DNA from: Oceanobacillus jeddahensis
GTDB lineage: Bacteria > Bacillota > Bacilli > Bacillales > Amphibacillaceae
Length of the DNA stretch: 64,000 nucleotides
NCBI RefSeq assembly: GCF_000750635.1
Contig: NZ_CCDM010000004.1
Location: 326,889-390,888, forward strand
Reading direction: 5' to 3'
Below are positions 17,344 through 26,637 of the stretch, piece by piece; position 1 is the first letter of the stretch, and each line of letters starts with the position of its first letter. The translations under genes and the position numbers were made by a program. The notes beneath the pieces are model-generated. The model saw nothing but the letters and a program-made list of their open reading frames with translations. It was not told where the DNA came from and did no database searches.

Positions 17344-17363
17344 TGAAATGGATTTCAGGTCAA
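17344..17363 (-). promoter_or_regulatory. Promoter -35 with LacI-type operator
   Basis: On the minus strand a -35 TTGACC (17358-17363) is followed directly by the dyad TGAAATCCATTTCA (17344-17357), which resembles LacI/CcpA-type operators (TGAAA....TTTCA). The -10 is weak. The LacI gene two positions downstream is the presumed repressor. Confidence 0.5.
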
Positions 17364-17424
17364 GAGGGAAAGTTACTATTCTTTAAAAGTACATAAAATT
17401 AATTACAATCGTTTTTTTGCATCA

Positions 17425-17470
17425 AAAACACCTCTAAGTTCTGAATTCAATCTAACTTTAGAGGTGTTTA
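17425..17470 (-). terminator. Terminator after the ClbS-like pseudogene
   Basis: AAACACCTCTAAAGTT and AACTTAGAGGTGTTTTT form a stem of about 14 bp with a 13-nt loop, followed on the minus strand by a T-run. It lies 42 bp downstream of the stop codon at 17512. Confidence 0.85.
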
Positions 17471-17511
17471 TCGCCTATTCAACATATTTTAATGTACCCC
17501 ATAAGTATAAA

Positions 17512-18027
17512 CTATTTTCCACGAACCTTTTTCCACTTTCTAATTTTTGTCCGAAATGACTTAAAGGGGGCAACTGTATTAATATGAATCCATTTCCAGA
17601 TTGGCCAGCTGGAAGGGGTTGTCATTGCCCATTGTCTTCCACCTTGTTCAAATAGTTCTTTATCGTCATAGCTCTCTACTAATTGAATGATCCGGTCAAC
17701 ATCTCGATGAAATAACTCAATTAGTATTCCAAGCGAAACATCAGCATATTTATCATAGAAGCTTTGATACAGGCAGCCAAGATTATTCCATTTATAATCA
17801 GGTGTTGGCGTCATAACTTCTTTGCCATCTTGGTTATCCTGCTGCCAGGATAAAATTAAATTCACCCATCCCAGTTGTTAGACAATCATCTGAGCCGGTG
17901 TTCTGTCTACTTCTTCTACAGAAACATCTTTATCCGCAGAATTCACCGAATCAAATTCACTGATAAACAGATTTGCTCTCTTTCTAATCTCATTAATCAG
18001 AGCTTGTTTGTTTTCGTACCCCTGCAT
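17512..18027 (-). pseudogene. ClbS/DfsB-family protein gene with an internal stop codon
   Basis: From an ATG at 18027 (after GGGAGGG) the minus strand encodes a ClbS/DfsB-type (DUF1706) four-helix protein of about 171 codons: YENKQALINEIRKRA, then DRTPAQMIV, a TAA stop at 17878-17880, then QLGWVNLILSWQQ and the rest in the same frame to 17512. In relatives the stop position is a Tyr (YQLGW), so one base change explains it. The region after the stop is intact. ClbS relatives protect against genotoxins such as colibactin; the role of the Bacillus members is not known. A sequencing error is also possible. Confidence 0.75.
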
Positions 18028-18126
18028 GTCATACCGCCCTCCCATATGAAATTAAAGGAACCTTTTCCCTCCAGTGTTGATAACGATTGGACTTTTTGAA
18101 TATCATTTATAATCAATCTATCCCCA

Positions 18127-19068
18127 TCATACAGGAATAAAAGGAACATTATTAGCAATTCGTGATTGCATCTTTTCCAAATGCTTTCTAACTCCCGGAC
18201 TTATTTTTCTGCCTTTAAAGGTATTCACAAAAAATAAAAATGAATATAATAGTCTATAATCCAAAAAAGATGGAATTAGATTCATTTGATCCTCAGATAA
18301 TACCGTTTCTTCGGAATAACCTTCAAAAAATAAAGTTGTAAATTTGTGATAGATTTGATGCTGTTCTAAGCTGCTTCGGTGTCTATTGTTTTCCATAAAA
18401 TGAAACACTGGAATAACAGCATCATATACATACCAGCTTTTTCGCACATCGCCAAAATCTAAAACATACATAGCTTTATCAGCAATTATCATATTTTCAT
18501 TATGTAAATCATGGTGTACGATACCATAGTTATTTTTGTCCTTTGAAAGATTGGAAAACTGCTCCATATATTTTTCCCACTTCTCTTCAATCACCCTCCC
18601 TTGACCTTTAGCAAAATCTGACGCCTGAATATCGTGATCCCACTCTAAATAATTCTGCCTCATTTCGTGATTATTTAACTTGGTTATTTCATGCATCTTG
18701 CCAAGCTGTTTTCCCCATACCTTAATGAAATGTTTATTTTTTAAATCTGGAGTCAATACCTTTCCATCAACGTAAGAATACGCCATTACATAGAAACTCT
18801 TCTCTTCCCCTTTAATCAATTCTATGAACTCACCGCTTTTTGAAGGTATAAGTCCAGGAGTTTTTATTCCGTTTTGAAGCATGATATTGATTATTTCTTG
18901 TTCATTTAATAAATTGGTTTTCTTATATACTTCAGTATCCAGTATTTTTATAACCATATTCTGATCCCGGAAGAGAAATACATTATTATCGAAGCCTCCC
19001 AATAATTCAGGAGACTTTATTATTCCTGAGTACAATGATTTTATTTGCTCTAACAATATTGGATCCAC
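18127..19068 (-). CDS. APH-family phosphotransferase (aminoglycoside/choline kinase-like)
   Basis: The 313-residue protein has the protein-kinase-like fold of aminoglycoside phosphotransferases: a nucleotide-binding N-lobe ending in MVIKILD, the catalytic loop HHDLHNENM (Asp near residue 191), and the metal-binding YVLDFGD. The substrate is unknown; many such genes in Bacillaceae do not act on aminoglycosides. It starts with GTG, about 10 nt after AAAGGAGGG. It is the last gene of a minus-strand series behind three Nudix genes, but the 117-bp gap leaves operon membership open. Confidence 0.82.
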   Translation of the reverse strand: MDPILLEQIKSLYSGIIKSPELLGGFDNNVFLFRDQNMVIKILDTEVYKKTNLLNEQEIINIMLQNGIKTPGLIPSKSGEFIELIKGEEKSFYVMAYSYVDGKVLTPDLKNKHFIKVWGKQLGKMHEITKLNNHEMRQNYLEWDHDIQASDFAKGQGRVIEEKWEKYMEQFSNLSKDKNNYGIVHHDLHNENMIIADKAMYVLDFGDVRKSWYVYDAVIPVFHFMENNRHRSSLEQHQIYHKFTTLFFEGYSEETVLSEDQMNLIPSFLDYRLLYSFLFFVNTFKGRKISPGVRKHLEKMQSRIANNVPFIPV

Positions 19069-19185
19069 CTTCCCTTTTCCCTCCTTTCTTTAAAAATAAC
19101 TTGATTCTAAAATAGAAGAAAATTGCCTTCTATTTTTCAGCAACTAATTCCTCCAGCACAAAATTCGTTAATTGAGCATTTTTAA

Positions 19186-19620
19186 TCACACAGAAGTGGT
19201 TATATTTTTTTCATCATTTAAAACATACGGCAAATAATGACGTATCATTTCCCCGGATCCATAGTTTTTAGCTTCCAGCAACCAGGTAATCTTCTTCCAA
19301 TCTAAAATACCTTCATCCGTTTTCCGGGGAGTTTTATAATGAAAATCTTCCCCCATATGAACTAAAAACACATGCATCCCGTCGTTAAAAGCAGCATTAT
19401 CCACGTTCCAGGTAATTATTCCTTTATCAAGAATGGCGTATCCGCTAATATCAATATCTGTTTCTTCTTTTACTTCATGAATGACGCATTCCAGAGCAGT
19501 TTCCTTCTCTTCCATCTTGCCGCCCACGCCGTTCCATAGCCCTTGTGTCGGCTTATACTCTCTGTTTAACATAAGCAATTCATCGTTTCTTTGAATAAAG
19601 CATAATGTCTGATTATACAT
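19186..19620 (-). CDS. Nudix hydrolase (8-oxo-dGTPase-like)
   Basis: The 144-residue protein has a complete Nudix box, GGKMEEKETALECVIHEVKEETDI, which binds the metal for hydrolysis of nucleoside diphosphate-X compounds. The start at 19620 (MYNQTLCF) is chosen because GGAAGAGCGG precedes it, while the ATG at 19638 has no ribosome binding site. ETALEC and the WNGVGGK motif resemble MutT/YtkD-like sanitising enzymes. It is the third of three Nudix genes in a row. Confidence 0.83.
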   Translation of the reverse strand: MYNQTLCFIQRNDELLMLNREYKPTQGLWNGVGGKMEEKETALECVIHEVKEETDIDISGYAILDKGIITWNVDNAAFNDGMHVFLVHMGEDFHYKTPRKTDEGILDWKKITWLLEAKNYGSGEMIRHYLPYVLNDEKNITTSV

Positions 19621-19650
19621 TTTAATCCGCTCTTCCATTTACGATTGTAT

Positions 19651-20130
19651 TCATCGCTGCTTTTGATTAAGAAAAAATTGAACACCTGCCTTATCAACAA
19701 AGCTTAATTGATCTTCTTTCAATAAAATAGCTAACTCGTCAATGTTTATCCATGTTATATTATCTGTATCATCACCTTTATTGAGAAGCTCCCCAGCAGC
19801 TTTACATTTAAAATATACTCCAAATGAATCTACTGGCCCTTCTATAGTCTGGTATACTGCATAAGGAGCCATACATTCGACGGTGAATCCTTCATCTGTA
19901 GCCGTTTCTACTCTATCAGTTGGATCTATTACTTCTTTCAGCTTAAGACCTGTTTCCTCTTTTATCTCTCTTTCTAAGCAATCCAGCAAAGTCTCGAACT
20001 GCTCCAGTCTTCCACCGGGCAGTTCTATTGGAGTGCTGTGTTCATTTGCTCTGACCCGACGCTGAACTAGTATTTCTTCTCCTTGTTCAGTTTCCCTTAT
20101 AATAAAAGCCCTAACATTTGTATGAATCAT
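19651..20130 (-). CDS. Nudix hydrolase
   Basis: The 159-residue protein carries the Nudix box GGRLEQFETLLDCLEREIKEETGL at about residues 39-62 in a short alpha/beta fold. The substrate is not predictable. It lies 32 bp downstream of another Nudix gene and about 30 bp ahead of a third, so the three probably share a transcript. The ATG at 20130 follows GGGAGGAAAATA. Confidence 0.85.
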   Translation of the reverse strand: MIHTNVRAFIIRETEQGEEILVQRRVRANEHSTPIELPGGRLEQFETLLDCLEREIKEETGLKLKEVIDPTDRVETATDEGFTVECMAPYAVYQTIEGPVDSFGVYFKCKAAGELLNKGDDTDNITWINIDELAILLKEDQLSFVDKAGVQFFLNQKQR

Positions 20131-20162
20131 TATTTTCCTCCCTATCTGCTATAACCATTTTT

Positions 20163-20642
20163 TCATTTATTCCTATCGTCCCAAACTAAATTCTTATCTA
20201 ATCGATAAAAACAGGTATACCTATCTTTCAACCATTCTAACAGTGGGTTGACTACAGCCGGATTTTTTATATAGTTCTCGATTTCTCTAATAGGAACCCA
20301 TTTAACGTCTGTAATTTCACCATCTGGATCGTTTATTTTAAGAACTTCTCCTTTCTTAACTGATACATTGCAAACTGTCACGAAACTATGGGCAGCATGC
20401 TCCTTGATAAAACTTTCATGAATATAAGCTATTTCAAAATGTGTGACGTTTAACCCTGTTTCTTCCCGAACCTCTCTGGATAGCGCTTTTTCAATGGTTT
20501 CTCCTTGTTCTATCTGACCACCAGGCAGACTCCAAATATAATTCACATAAGCATCTTTATTCTGTACTAAAAGAACTTTTTCATTTTCTAATATAATTGA
20601 GGACACGATTCGATATAATTTAAAATGATTGAAGTCTTTCAC
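20163..20642 (-). CDS. Nudix hydrolase
   Basis: The first of three tandem Nudix genes encodes 159 residues with the box GGQIEQGETIEKALSREVREETGL at about 42-65 and the preceding WSLPGG. The GTG start at 20642 follows AGGTGGAATGGG. Its divergence from the two neighbours suggests an old duplication or recruitment of different subfamilies. Together with the downstream APH-like kinase the set may detoxify nucleotides or antibiotics, which is speculative. Confidence 0.83.
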   Translation of the reverse strand: MKDFNHFKLYRIVSSIILENEKVLLVQNKDAYVNYIWSLPGGQIEQGETIEKALSREVREETGLNVTHFEIAYIHESFIKEHAAHSFVTVCNVSVKKGEVLKINDPDGEITDVKWVPIREIENYIKNPAVVNPLLEWLKDRYTCFYRLDKNLVWDDRNK

Positions 20643-21069
20643 CCCATTCCACCTAACATTTATTATATTTGAAATATTCGTCCACTTTCATGTTATTTAT
20701 TATTGTATCCAATAATAAATAGCATTTCTAATTGGATAGACCCTATAATGAAAGCCCTTTCTCTATTCTCACTAGTTTCCAATCATTTAGCAACTTCTGT
20801 TAAACTCCTTACTTTTTCTCTCTTATACATCAGTCTTCTTTTCTATAAATATAAAATATCTCTAGGCTTATAGCTTCATTTTAGGTGATTCTCCATATTC
20901 CGCTTAAAACCCCACTTGACCAATTGGATTTCTTGTATTATTGTATAATCCAAGTAATCAGTCAATTTAGAATCAAAGTATTTTTATACTAATTCAAACA
21001 ATTATTGATCTGACAAACTATTAAGTAAGATAGGTGTACAAGAATACATAACGAAAGGAGGAAGATATT
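20643..21069. other. Divergent promoter region (427 bp)
   Basis: This gap separates the minus-strand Nudix genes from the plus-strand import/CoA operon. It holds a dyad-flanked promoter candidate (20924-20953) and the strong ribosome binding site AAAGGAGGAAG for the gene at 21070. I see no RNA gene or small ORF with a ribosome binding site. Confidence 0.55.
20924..20953 (+). promoter_or_regulatory. Dyad and -10 box ahead of the import/CoA operon
   Basis: TTGGATT (20924-20930) and AATCCAA (20947-20953) form a 7-bp inverted repeat around a consensus -10 TATAAT (20944-20949); TTGACC (20916-20921) is a poorly spaced -35. A repressor bound here would cover the -10 box. The TetR-like size of the dyad suggests substrate-responsive control, but no regulator gene is adjacent. 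Confidence 0.4.
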
Positions 21070-21483
21070 GTGGAAAGAGTTTTAAGTCGAGAAGAGATAA
21101 GTAATTCAATAACAAATTCTCCTTTCCATCGTTTTTTAGGTCTTGAATTAGCTGATACAACAGATGAATCGCTTACCCTTAAGCTTTCATTTAAAGACTC
21201 ATTTATAGCTGGAGATAAAGTAGATTATATTCATGGCGGTATTCTGGCAAGTATTATTGATGTCGCTGGATATTTTGTACTTTTTCAAGTCTTAAATATA
21301 CCAGCCCCAACACTTGATCTTCATATCAATTACTTGAGGGCTGCTAAAAAAGAAAACTTATATGCGGAAGCAACTATTGTTAAATTAGGAAGATCCGTCA
21401 GTACTGCAGACATTGTGGTTACAAACGAAGATGGAAAAAAAATAGCTGTCGGCAGAGGGCTTTATAGTACAAATCAATCATAA
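21070..21483 (+). CDS. PaaI-type acyl-CoA thioesterase (hotdog fold)
   Basis: The 137-residue hotdog-fold protein hydrolyses acyl- or aryl-CoA thioesters; PaaI relatives release CoA from dead-end intermediates. The family signature is YIHGGILASIIDVAGY (about residues 55-70), where the HGG loop and the acidic residue five positions later shape the active site. It starts with GTG, 8 nt after AAAGGAGG. It opens the seven-gene operon and is 15 bp from the CoA ligase, fitting a proof-reading role for misactivated acyl-CoAs. Confidence 0.85.
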   Translation: MERVLSREEISNSITNSPFHRFLGLELADTTDESLTLKLSFKDSFIAGDKVDYIHGGILASIIDVAGYFVLFQVLNIPAPTLDLHINYLRAAKKENLYAEATIVKLGRSVSTADIVVTNEDGKKIAVGRGLYSTNQS

Positions 21484-21498
21484 AGGAGGAACCAGCAA

Positions 21499-23049
21499 AT
21501 GGATAATTATAATTTCGCCCAAATTATTCATCGTTCAGCAGATCGCGCTCCTTCTAAGACAGCACTTATTACAAATGAAAAGACATTAACTTATTTGCAA
21601 TTAAAAGAACGCGTTAATCAGGCTGGTAATTTTTTTAAATCATTAAATATTCAAGCTGGTGACCGAGTAGCTGTCATGTTTCCAAATGATCATCGTTTTT
21701 TAGAAATTAACTTTGGGTTAATGGCCATTGGTGCAATCCCTGTTCCAATGAATATCAATCTTGGGGCTGATACGCTGGGTTATATATTAAATGACAGCGG
21801 AAGTAAACTGCTTATTTATCATCATTCTTTGGAGTCAAAAGCTCGTTTGCTTCATGAAGAAAATGATTTGAATCACTATATTATTGCCGGCGAGAATGTA
21901 GAAGGAACTGTCTCTAATTTATATTACGATAAGGAAATAAAGGCGCAGTCAACAACCCTGACTATTTATCACGCTGGTTCTGATGAACTCTGCTATTTGC
22001 CGTATACATCCGGATCAACAGGAAATCCCAAAGGCTGTAAGCTAACACACAAAGGCCAGTACTGGAATGTTCAATCTACTGCAGAGGTTAGAAATCAAAC
22101 TTCTGAAGATCGATCGCTGGTTGCAGTACCCCTTTTTCACAAAAATGCGATGGCCGAAATTAAAAGAACCTTTTACCTGGGAGCATCAACGGTTGTTTTA
22201 CCAAAAGTCGATATTGTCGCTATGCTACAATCCATTCAAAAGCATCAGTGTACATTTATGACAGGGGTTCCGGCAGTCTATCGTTCCATTGTCAACCACT
22301 TGAGAGACAGCTCTACGACGTATGATCTGTCTTCCTTACGATTTGTATTATGCGGTTCCTCTGATGTACCAAAGGAATTGCTGGATGAGATCCATAAGCG
22401 AATGGGTACAGAAGTTTATGAAGGTTATGGACTTACAGAAGGCGGACCGATTGTGCTTGCTTCCAGGAAAGGATTTTCAAAATTAGGTTCAGCAGGCCTT
22501 CCTGTCCCGGGGTGCAGTATCAAAATAATGAGCGAAGAAGAAAAACCTCTTCCCGCCGGAGAAATTGGAGAATTATGGGTGAACAATCCTGGTATTGCAG
22601 ATGGTTATTGGAATTTACCTGAAGTTTCAAAAAAACGTTTTACAGCGGATGGCTGGCTGAAAACAGGTGATTCTGCCTATCAGGATGAAGACGGATTTGT
22701 TTATATCATTGGCCGGAAAGATGACATGATTAATATAGGCGGCGAAAATGCCTATCCAAAAGAGATAGAAAACATTTTACTTAAGCATGAAAAAATCAAA
22801 GATGTTTGTGTACTTGCTATTTCCCATGAGCAAAAAGGGCAAGTTCCCGTAGCGTTTGTCGTACCAAGCACTGCCCTTGAAGAAGAAGAGATAAAATCTT
22901 TCTTTATCGATAATGGTCCAGCATATGCTCATCCAAGACATGTCTTTTTCCTTGATGAACTACCATTAACAGGACCAGGAAAAATAAACCGAACTGAGTT
23001 AAAAAATAAATTAAAGGCACTATTTGCGGAAAGGAAAATCGAAAAATGA
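21499..23049 (+). CDS. Class I adenylate-forming acyl-CoA synthetase
   Basis: The enzyme uses ATP to join CoA to a carboxylic acid through an acyl-AMP intermediate. The 516 residues show the ANL motifs: P-loop YTSGSTGNPKG (about 172-182), YEGYGLTEGGP (A5), WLKTGDSAYQDEDG (A7), GRKDDMINIGGENAYPKEIE (A8 hinge) and the catalytic Lys in GPGKINRTELK near the C-terminus. The size is typical of fatty- or aryl-acid ligases; the substrate cannot be read by eye. Its ATG lies 15 bp after the thioesterase and its stop overlaps the next gene by 4 bp. Confidence 0.92.
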   Translation: MDNYNFAQIIHRSADRAPSKTALITNEKTLTYLQLKERVNQAGNFFKSLNIQAGDRVAVMFPNDHRFLEINFGLMAIGAIPVPMNINLGADTLGYILNDSGSKLLIYHHSLESKARLLHEENDLNHYIIAGENVEGTVSNLYYDKEIKAQSTTLTIYHAGSDELCYLPYTSGSTGNPKGCKLTHKGQYWNVQSTAEVRNQTSEDRSLVAVPLFHKNAMAEIKRTFYLGASTVVLPKVDIVAMLQSIQKHQCTFMTGVPAVYRSIVNHLRDSSTTYDLSSLRFVLCGSSDVPKELLDEIHKRMGTEVYEGYGLTEGGPIVLASRKGFSKLGSAGLPVPGCSIKIMSEEEKPLPAGEIGELWVNNPGIADGYWNLPEVSKKRFTADGWLKTGDSAYQDEDGFVYIIGRKDDMINIGGENAYPKEIENILLKHEKIKDVCVLAISHEQKGQVPVAFVVPSTALEEEEIKSFFIDNGPAYAHPRHVFFLDELPLTGPGKINRTELKNKLKALFAERKIEK

Positions 23050-24026
23050 AAGCAGCTTTAATTACAAAACATGGTGATATTGAAAATGTAATTGTTGGAG
23101 ACTACCCAACACCGGAGGCAGGAGAAAATGAAGTCCGAGTAAAGGTAGAAGCAGTAGCTCTTAACCATCTTGATATTTTTGTCAGAAGAGGAATTCCTGG
23201 AAGAACATTAGAACTTCCCCATATTTCAGGAGGAGATATTACGGGAGTTGTTGATGAAATTGGGTCAAATGTAACCAATGTAAAACCAGGAGACAGAGTT
23301 TTGATAGACCCTGCTATCCCGGGTCATGGAGCTTTAGGCGAAGATTTAACAGGAGGACTTGCCGAATATATCTCGGTACCTGCAAGTAATTGCCTGCCGC
23401 TGCCGGATGAAATCTCTTTTGAAAAAGGAGCCGCACTTCCAATCGCATACGGAACTGCATGGAGAATGTTAATTACAAAAGGAAAGCTGCAAGCTAATGA
23501 AACAATTGTTATCTTAGGTGCCAGCGGCGGAGTTGGAAATGCCGCTGTATTAATCGCAAAATTAGCAGGCGCCAATGTTATTGTTGCTGCAGGTTCTGAG
23601 GAAAAACTTCAAAAGTTAAAAGAATTAGGTGCCGATCATCTCATTAATTATAATGAAGTTGACTTCGGAAAAGAAGTTTGGATGTTAACCAATAAACAGG
23701 GAGCAGATGTGATCGTTGATTATACTGGTAAAGCTACTTGGCCAAAAAGTATTCTCGCTACGAAAAAAGGAGGAAGAATACTAACATGCGGAGCTACAAC
23801 CGGTTTTGATGCTGTGACAGATTTACGTTACGTCTGGACACGTGAAATCACTATTCAAGGATCCAATGGCTGGGAGCAAAAAGATTTAGAAACACTATTA
23901 GATTTAGTGAAAAAAGGAAAGCTTGACCCAATTATTGACCAGGTCCTCCCTATTGAAGATATCCAGAAAGCACATCAGTTGATTGAACAACGGGAGATAT
24001 TCGGAAAAATCATTATTAAACCTTAG
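23046..24026 (+). CDS. MDR-family NADPH:quinone reductase-like oxidoreductase
   Basis: The 326-residue medium-chain reductase has a GroES-like N-domain (HLDIFVRRGIPG...GGDITGVV) and a Rossmann fold with ILGASGGVGNAAV and VAAGSEEKLQKLKELGADHLIN. The cysteine ligands of structural or catalytic zinc found in alcohol dehydrogenases are missing, so it is a zinc-free quinone or enoyl reductase. ATGA overlap with the ligase gene indicates coupling. In the pathway it could reduce an enoyl or quinonoid intermediate; this is inference. Confidence 0.87.
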   Translation: MKAALITKHGDIENVIVGDYPTPEAGENEVRVKVEAVALNHLDIFVRRGIPGRTLELPHISGGDITGVVDEIGSNVTNVKPGDRVLIDPAIPGHGALGEDLTGGLAEYISVPASNCLPLPDEISFEKGAALPIAYGTAWRMLITKGKLQANETIVILGASGGVGNAAVLIAKLAGANVIVAAGSEEKLQKLKELGADHLINYNEVDFGKEVWMLTNKQGADVIVDYTGKATWPKSILATKKGGRILTCGATTGFDAVTDLRYVWTREITIQGSNGWEQKDLETLLDLVKKGKLDPIIDQVLPIEDIQKAHQLIEQREIFGKIIIKP

Positions 24027-24064
24027 TAAAAGATTTTGAGGGAAAGATCCGAGGTGAGATTCAA

Positions 24065-24823
24065 TTGCGTAACTGGAAAATTAGAGTTTTACAAGCTTTA
24101 ACGATTATCTTTTTTATAGTACTTTGTGAATTTGTTGTTCAACGTGGAATAATTTCGGATCTTTACTTAGCAGCACCTTCGAATGTCGTTGTGACTTTAT
24201 ATGAGCTAATCATAAGCGGCGAATTAACAGGACACTTTTTAACGACTGTTCTTGAATTTGCAATTGGTTTTGGCGCAGCTATATTGCTGGGGGTAGGACT
24301 CGGATTTGCGATGGGTCTATCTAAACCTTTAGAAGGATATTTCACACCGTTATTATCCGCTTTAATGGCTGTGCCGACAGTAACCATTATCCCCTTATTG
24401 ATTTTATGGCTGGGGATGGGGCTTTTAAATAAGATTGTTGTTGTCTTTTTATTCACATTTTTCCTAATTGTATTTAATACGATTACTGGTGTGAAGGCTA
24501 CCCTTCCTAACCATATTAAAGTTGCCAGAGTATTTGAAGCATCCCGTGCACAACTTATCACAAAAGTTATTATCCCTTCTGCGGCCCCGTCTATTTTTGC
24601 AGGGCTACGGGTAGCTGCTGCGACTGGACTTGTCGGGGTTCTGTTTGCTGAAATGCTCGCTTCTCGTGAAGGGCTCGGCTATTTATTGAACATGGCTACA
24701 CAGTTCTATGATACTGGTCAACTTTTTGCAATTATTTTAGTTGTTACAGCTTTATCCGTTTTAATTATTGAATTAATCAATCTGATCGAACGGATATTTT
24801 TCACAAAATGGAAATCGTTATAA
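24065..24823 (+). CDS. NitT/TauT-family ABC importer permease
   Basis: A 252-residue inner-membrane permease with six predicted helices and the EAA-type cytoplasmic loop ARVFEASRAQLITKVIIPSAAPSIFAGLR (about 158-186) that docks the ATPase. It belongs with SsuC/TauC permeases for sulfonates, taurine, nitrate and aromatic or pyrimidine compounds. It starts with TTG after GAGGTGAG. A 38-bp gap to the oxidoreductase and tight spacing to the binding protein keep it in the operon. Confidence 0.9.
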   Translation: MRNWKIRVLQALTIIFFIVLCEFVVQRGIISDLYLAAPSNVVVTLYELIISGELTGHFLTTVLEFAIGFGAAILLGVGLGFAMGLSKPLEGYFTPLLSALMAVPTVTIIPLLILWLGMGLLNKIVVVFLFTFFLIVFNTITGVKATLPNHIKVARVFEASRAQLITKVIIPSAAPSIFAGLRVAAATGLVGVLFAEMLASREGLGYLLNMATQFYDTGQLFAIILVVTALSVLIIELINLIERIFFTKWKSL

Positions 24824-24842
24824 TCGGAGGGTTCGACAGCAT

Positions 24843-25823
24843 ATGGAAAATTTCAAAAAGAAATCTATATTAACAGTAGTTTTACTGAGTTTATTGACAT
24901 TAGGATTAGCAGCCTGCTCCGATTCAGATTCAAGTGAGGATAATGACGGTTTAGACCAGGTCACCTATTCCGCTTTTGATGGACTTAATGGAATGGCAGT
25001 CCGTTTTGGAGGAGAAAAAGGTTTCTTTGAGGATGAAGGAATTGACATTGAATTTGTCGTTGCAGAAGATGAAGTTTCTGCATTAACAAGCGGCGATGTA
25101 GATATTGCCGATGGTTCTACAACCCGTGTTATCGTCGGCGCCGGTCGTGGAGCACCAATAAAAATGATTGCTTCCATGTACCGTACACAAGGTCCTTTCT
25201 ATTTACAGGCAGGTAATGATATTGATTCTGTTGAAGATCTTAGAGGACAAGATATTGGAGTAGGTATTGTAGGATCAGGAATGGACGTTTATGCAAGATA
25301 TATTTTAGAAGAGCATGGAATAGATCCTGATAATGATGTGAACCTGATTGATAACGGAACGTATCAACAGGGATATGCCACACTGCAAAATGAACAAGTA
25401 GATGCAACCATGATTCACGAACCATTCGTAACAATGGGAGAAGAAAGTGGAGAATCGCATTTACTGGCTCAAGGTTGGGATTACTTGCCAGACTTCCATA
25501 CAGGTGTTATTGCCGCTTCGGATTCTTTTATTGAGGAAAGTCCTGAAGTTATTGAACGCTTTTTAGAGGCTTATCATACAACCCAGGAATATGCGAAAAA
25601 CAACCAGGAAGAATATATTGACTATGTTGTAGAGCATATGGATATTGACCCGGAAGTGCTCGAGCAAGCATTGGATCGTGAAGATGAATTATGGACAAAT
25701 GACATGCCGCTTGATGTTGAGCGTTTGGTAGAAACACAGAATATCCAATTAGATCTCGGATTCCAGGAAGAAGAATATGATATTGAATCCATGATTGATA
25801 CAAGTTTTGTTCCAGAGGAGTAG
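24843..25823 (+). CDS. NitT/TauT-family substrate-binding lipoprotein
   Basis: A 326-residue exported lipoprotein, with lipobox L-A-A-C (Cys25) then an acidic linker. The mature part is a two-lobed SsuA/NMT1-type binding protein: YSAFDGLNGMAVRFGGEKGFF, LTSGDVDIADGSTT, MIASMYRTQGPF and DSVEDLRGQDIGVG are the conserved elements. It should capture an organic anion outside the cell for the permease/ATPase pair. Which one is unknown; thiamine precursors, sulfonates and aromatic acids all occur in this family. The strong acidity suits a salt-tolerant host. Confidence 0.88.
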   Translation: MENFKKKSILTVVLLSLLTLGLAACSDSDSSEDNDGLDQVTYSAFDGLNGMAVRFGGEKGFFEDEGIDIEFVVAEDEVSALTSGDVDIADGSTTRVIVGAGRGAPIKMIASMYRTQGPFYLQAGNDIDSVEDLRGQDIGVGIVGSGMDVYARYILEEHGIDPDNDVNLIDNGTYQQGYATLQNEQVDATMIHEPFVTMGEESGESHLLAQGWDYLPDFHTGVIAASDSFIEESPEVIERFLEAYHTTQEYAKNNQEEYIDYVVEHMDIDPEVLEQALDREDELWTNDMPLDVERLVETQNIQLDLGFQEEEYDIESMIDTSFVPEE

Positions 25824-25831
25824 ATTTAATA

Positions 25832-26602
25832 ATGAGTAAAGTATTCGATATCCAACATGTTTCTAAGGTGTTTGACAATGAAACAGTGGCGCTAAAAGAG
25901 ATTGATTTATCCATTGAAGAAAATGAATTCGTTTGTTTTCTTGGACCAAGCGGATGTGGGAAAAGTACACTTTTAGAACTCTTATCAGGGCTCGAAAAAC
26001 CTTCAGAAGGAAAGATTTCTTTTAAAGAAGAAGCGCTGAACAGCCCCAATAAAAAAATTGGGTTTGTTTTCCAGGATGCTTCTCTTTATCCATGGAGAAC
26101 TACCATGAAAAATGTGGAATTTGGAATGGAGTTAAATGGTGTCTCCAAAAAGGAACGCAGAAAAAGAGCTCAGCATTATCTCTCTCTTGTAGGTCTGGAA
26201 GGATTCGAAAAAAAATATCCTCATCAATTGTCCGGCGGGATGCGTCAGCGTGCAGGGATTGCCCGGGCATTCGCCAACCAGCCGGATGTACTGCTAATGG
26301 ATGAACCCTTTGGTGCACTTGACCATCTGACACGGATACAATTACAAAAAGACTTACTCGAGATGTGGACAAAAGAGAAAAAAACAGTCGTATTTGTCAC
26401 CCATGATATTGGAGAGGCAATCTTCCTGGCAGACCGTATTGTTTTGTTTTCACCTAGACCAGGAAAAATAAAAGAAATCATCACTCTAAAGCAGGAACGG
26501 CCGAGGGATACACAAGATCCAGAGCTTATTCATAAGCAAAATGAAATATACGCCAGTCTTCAGGGGTATGAAGAAAATAAAGGAATTGAATACAATATCT
26601 AA
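25832..26602 (+). CDS. NitT/TauT-family ABC importer ATPase
   Basis: A 256-residue importer ATPase of the SsuB/TauB type: Walker A GPSGCGKSTLL, Q-loop, signature LSGGMRQRAGIARAF, Walker B VLLMDEPFGALD and H-loop VTHD. The tail after the nucleotide domain is short, as usual. It follows the binding-protein gene by 8 bp and completes the importer. The last residues do not include a regulatory domain, so transport is probably not gated by a C-terminal sensor. Confidence 0.92.
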   Translation: MSKVFDIQHVSKVFDNETVALKEIDLSIEENEFVCFLGPSGCGKSTLLELLSGLEKPSEGKISFKEEALNSPNKKIGFVFQDASLYPWRTTMKNVEFGMELNGVSKKERRKRAQHYLSLVGLEGFEKKYPHQLSGGMRQRAGIARAFANQPDVLLMDEPFGALDHLTRIQLQKDLLEMWTKEKKTVVFVTHDIGEAIFLADRIVLFSPRPGKIKEIITLKQERPRDTQDPELIHKQNEIYASLQGYEENKGIEYNI

Positions 26603-26637
26603 AAAAATAATTACTTCACGCCCAAGGAGGCTAAATA

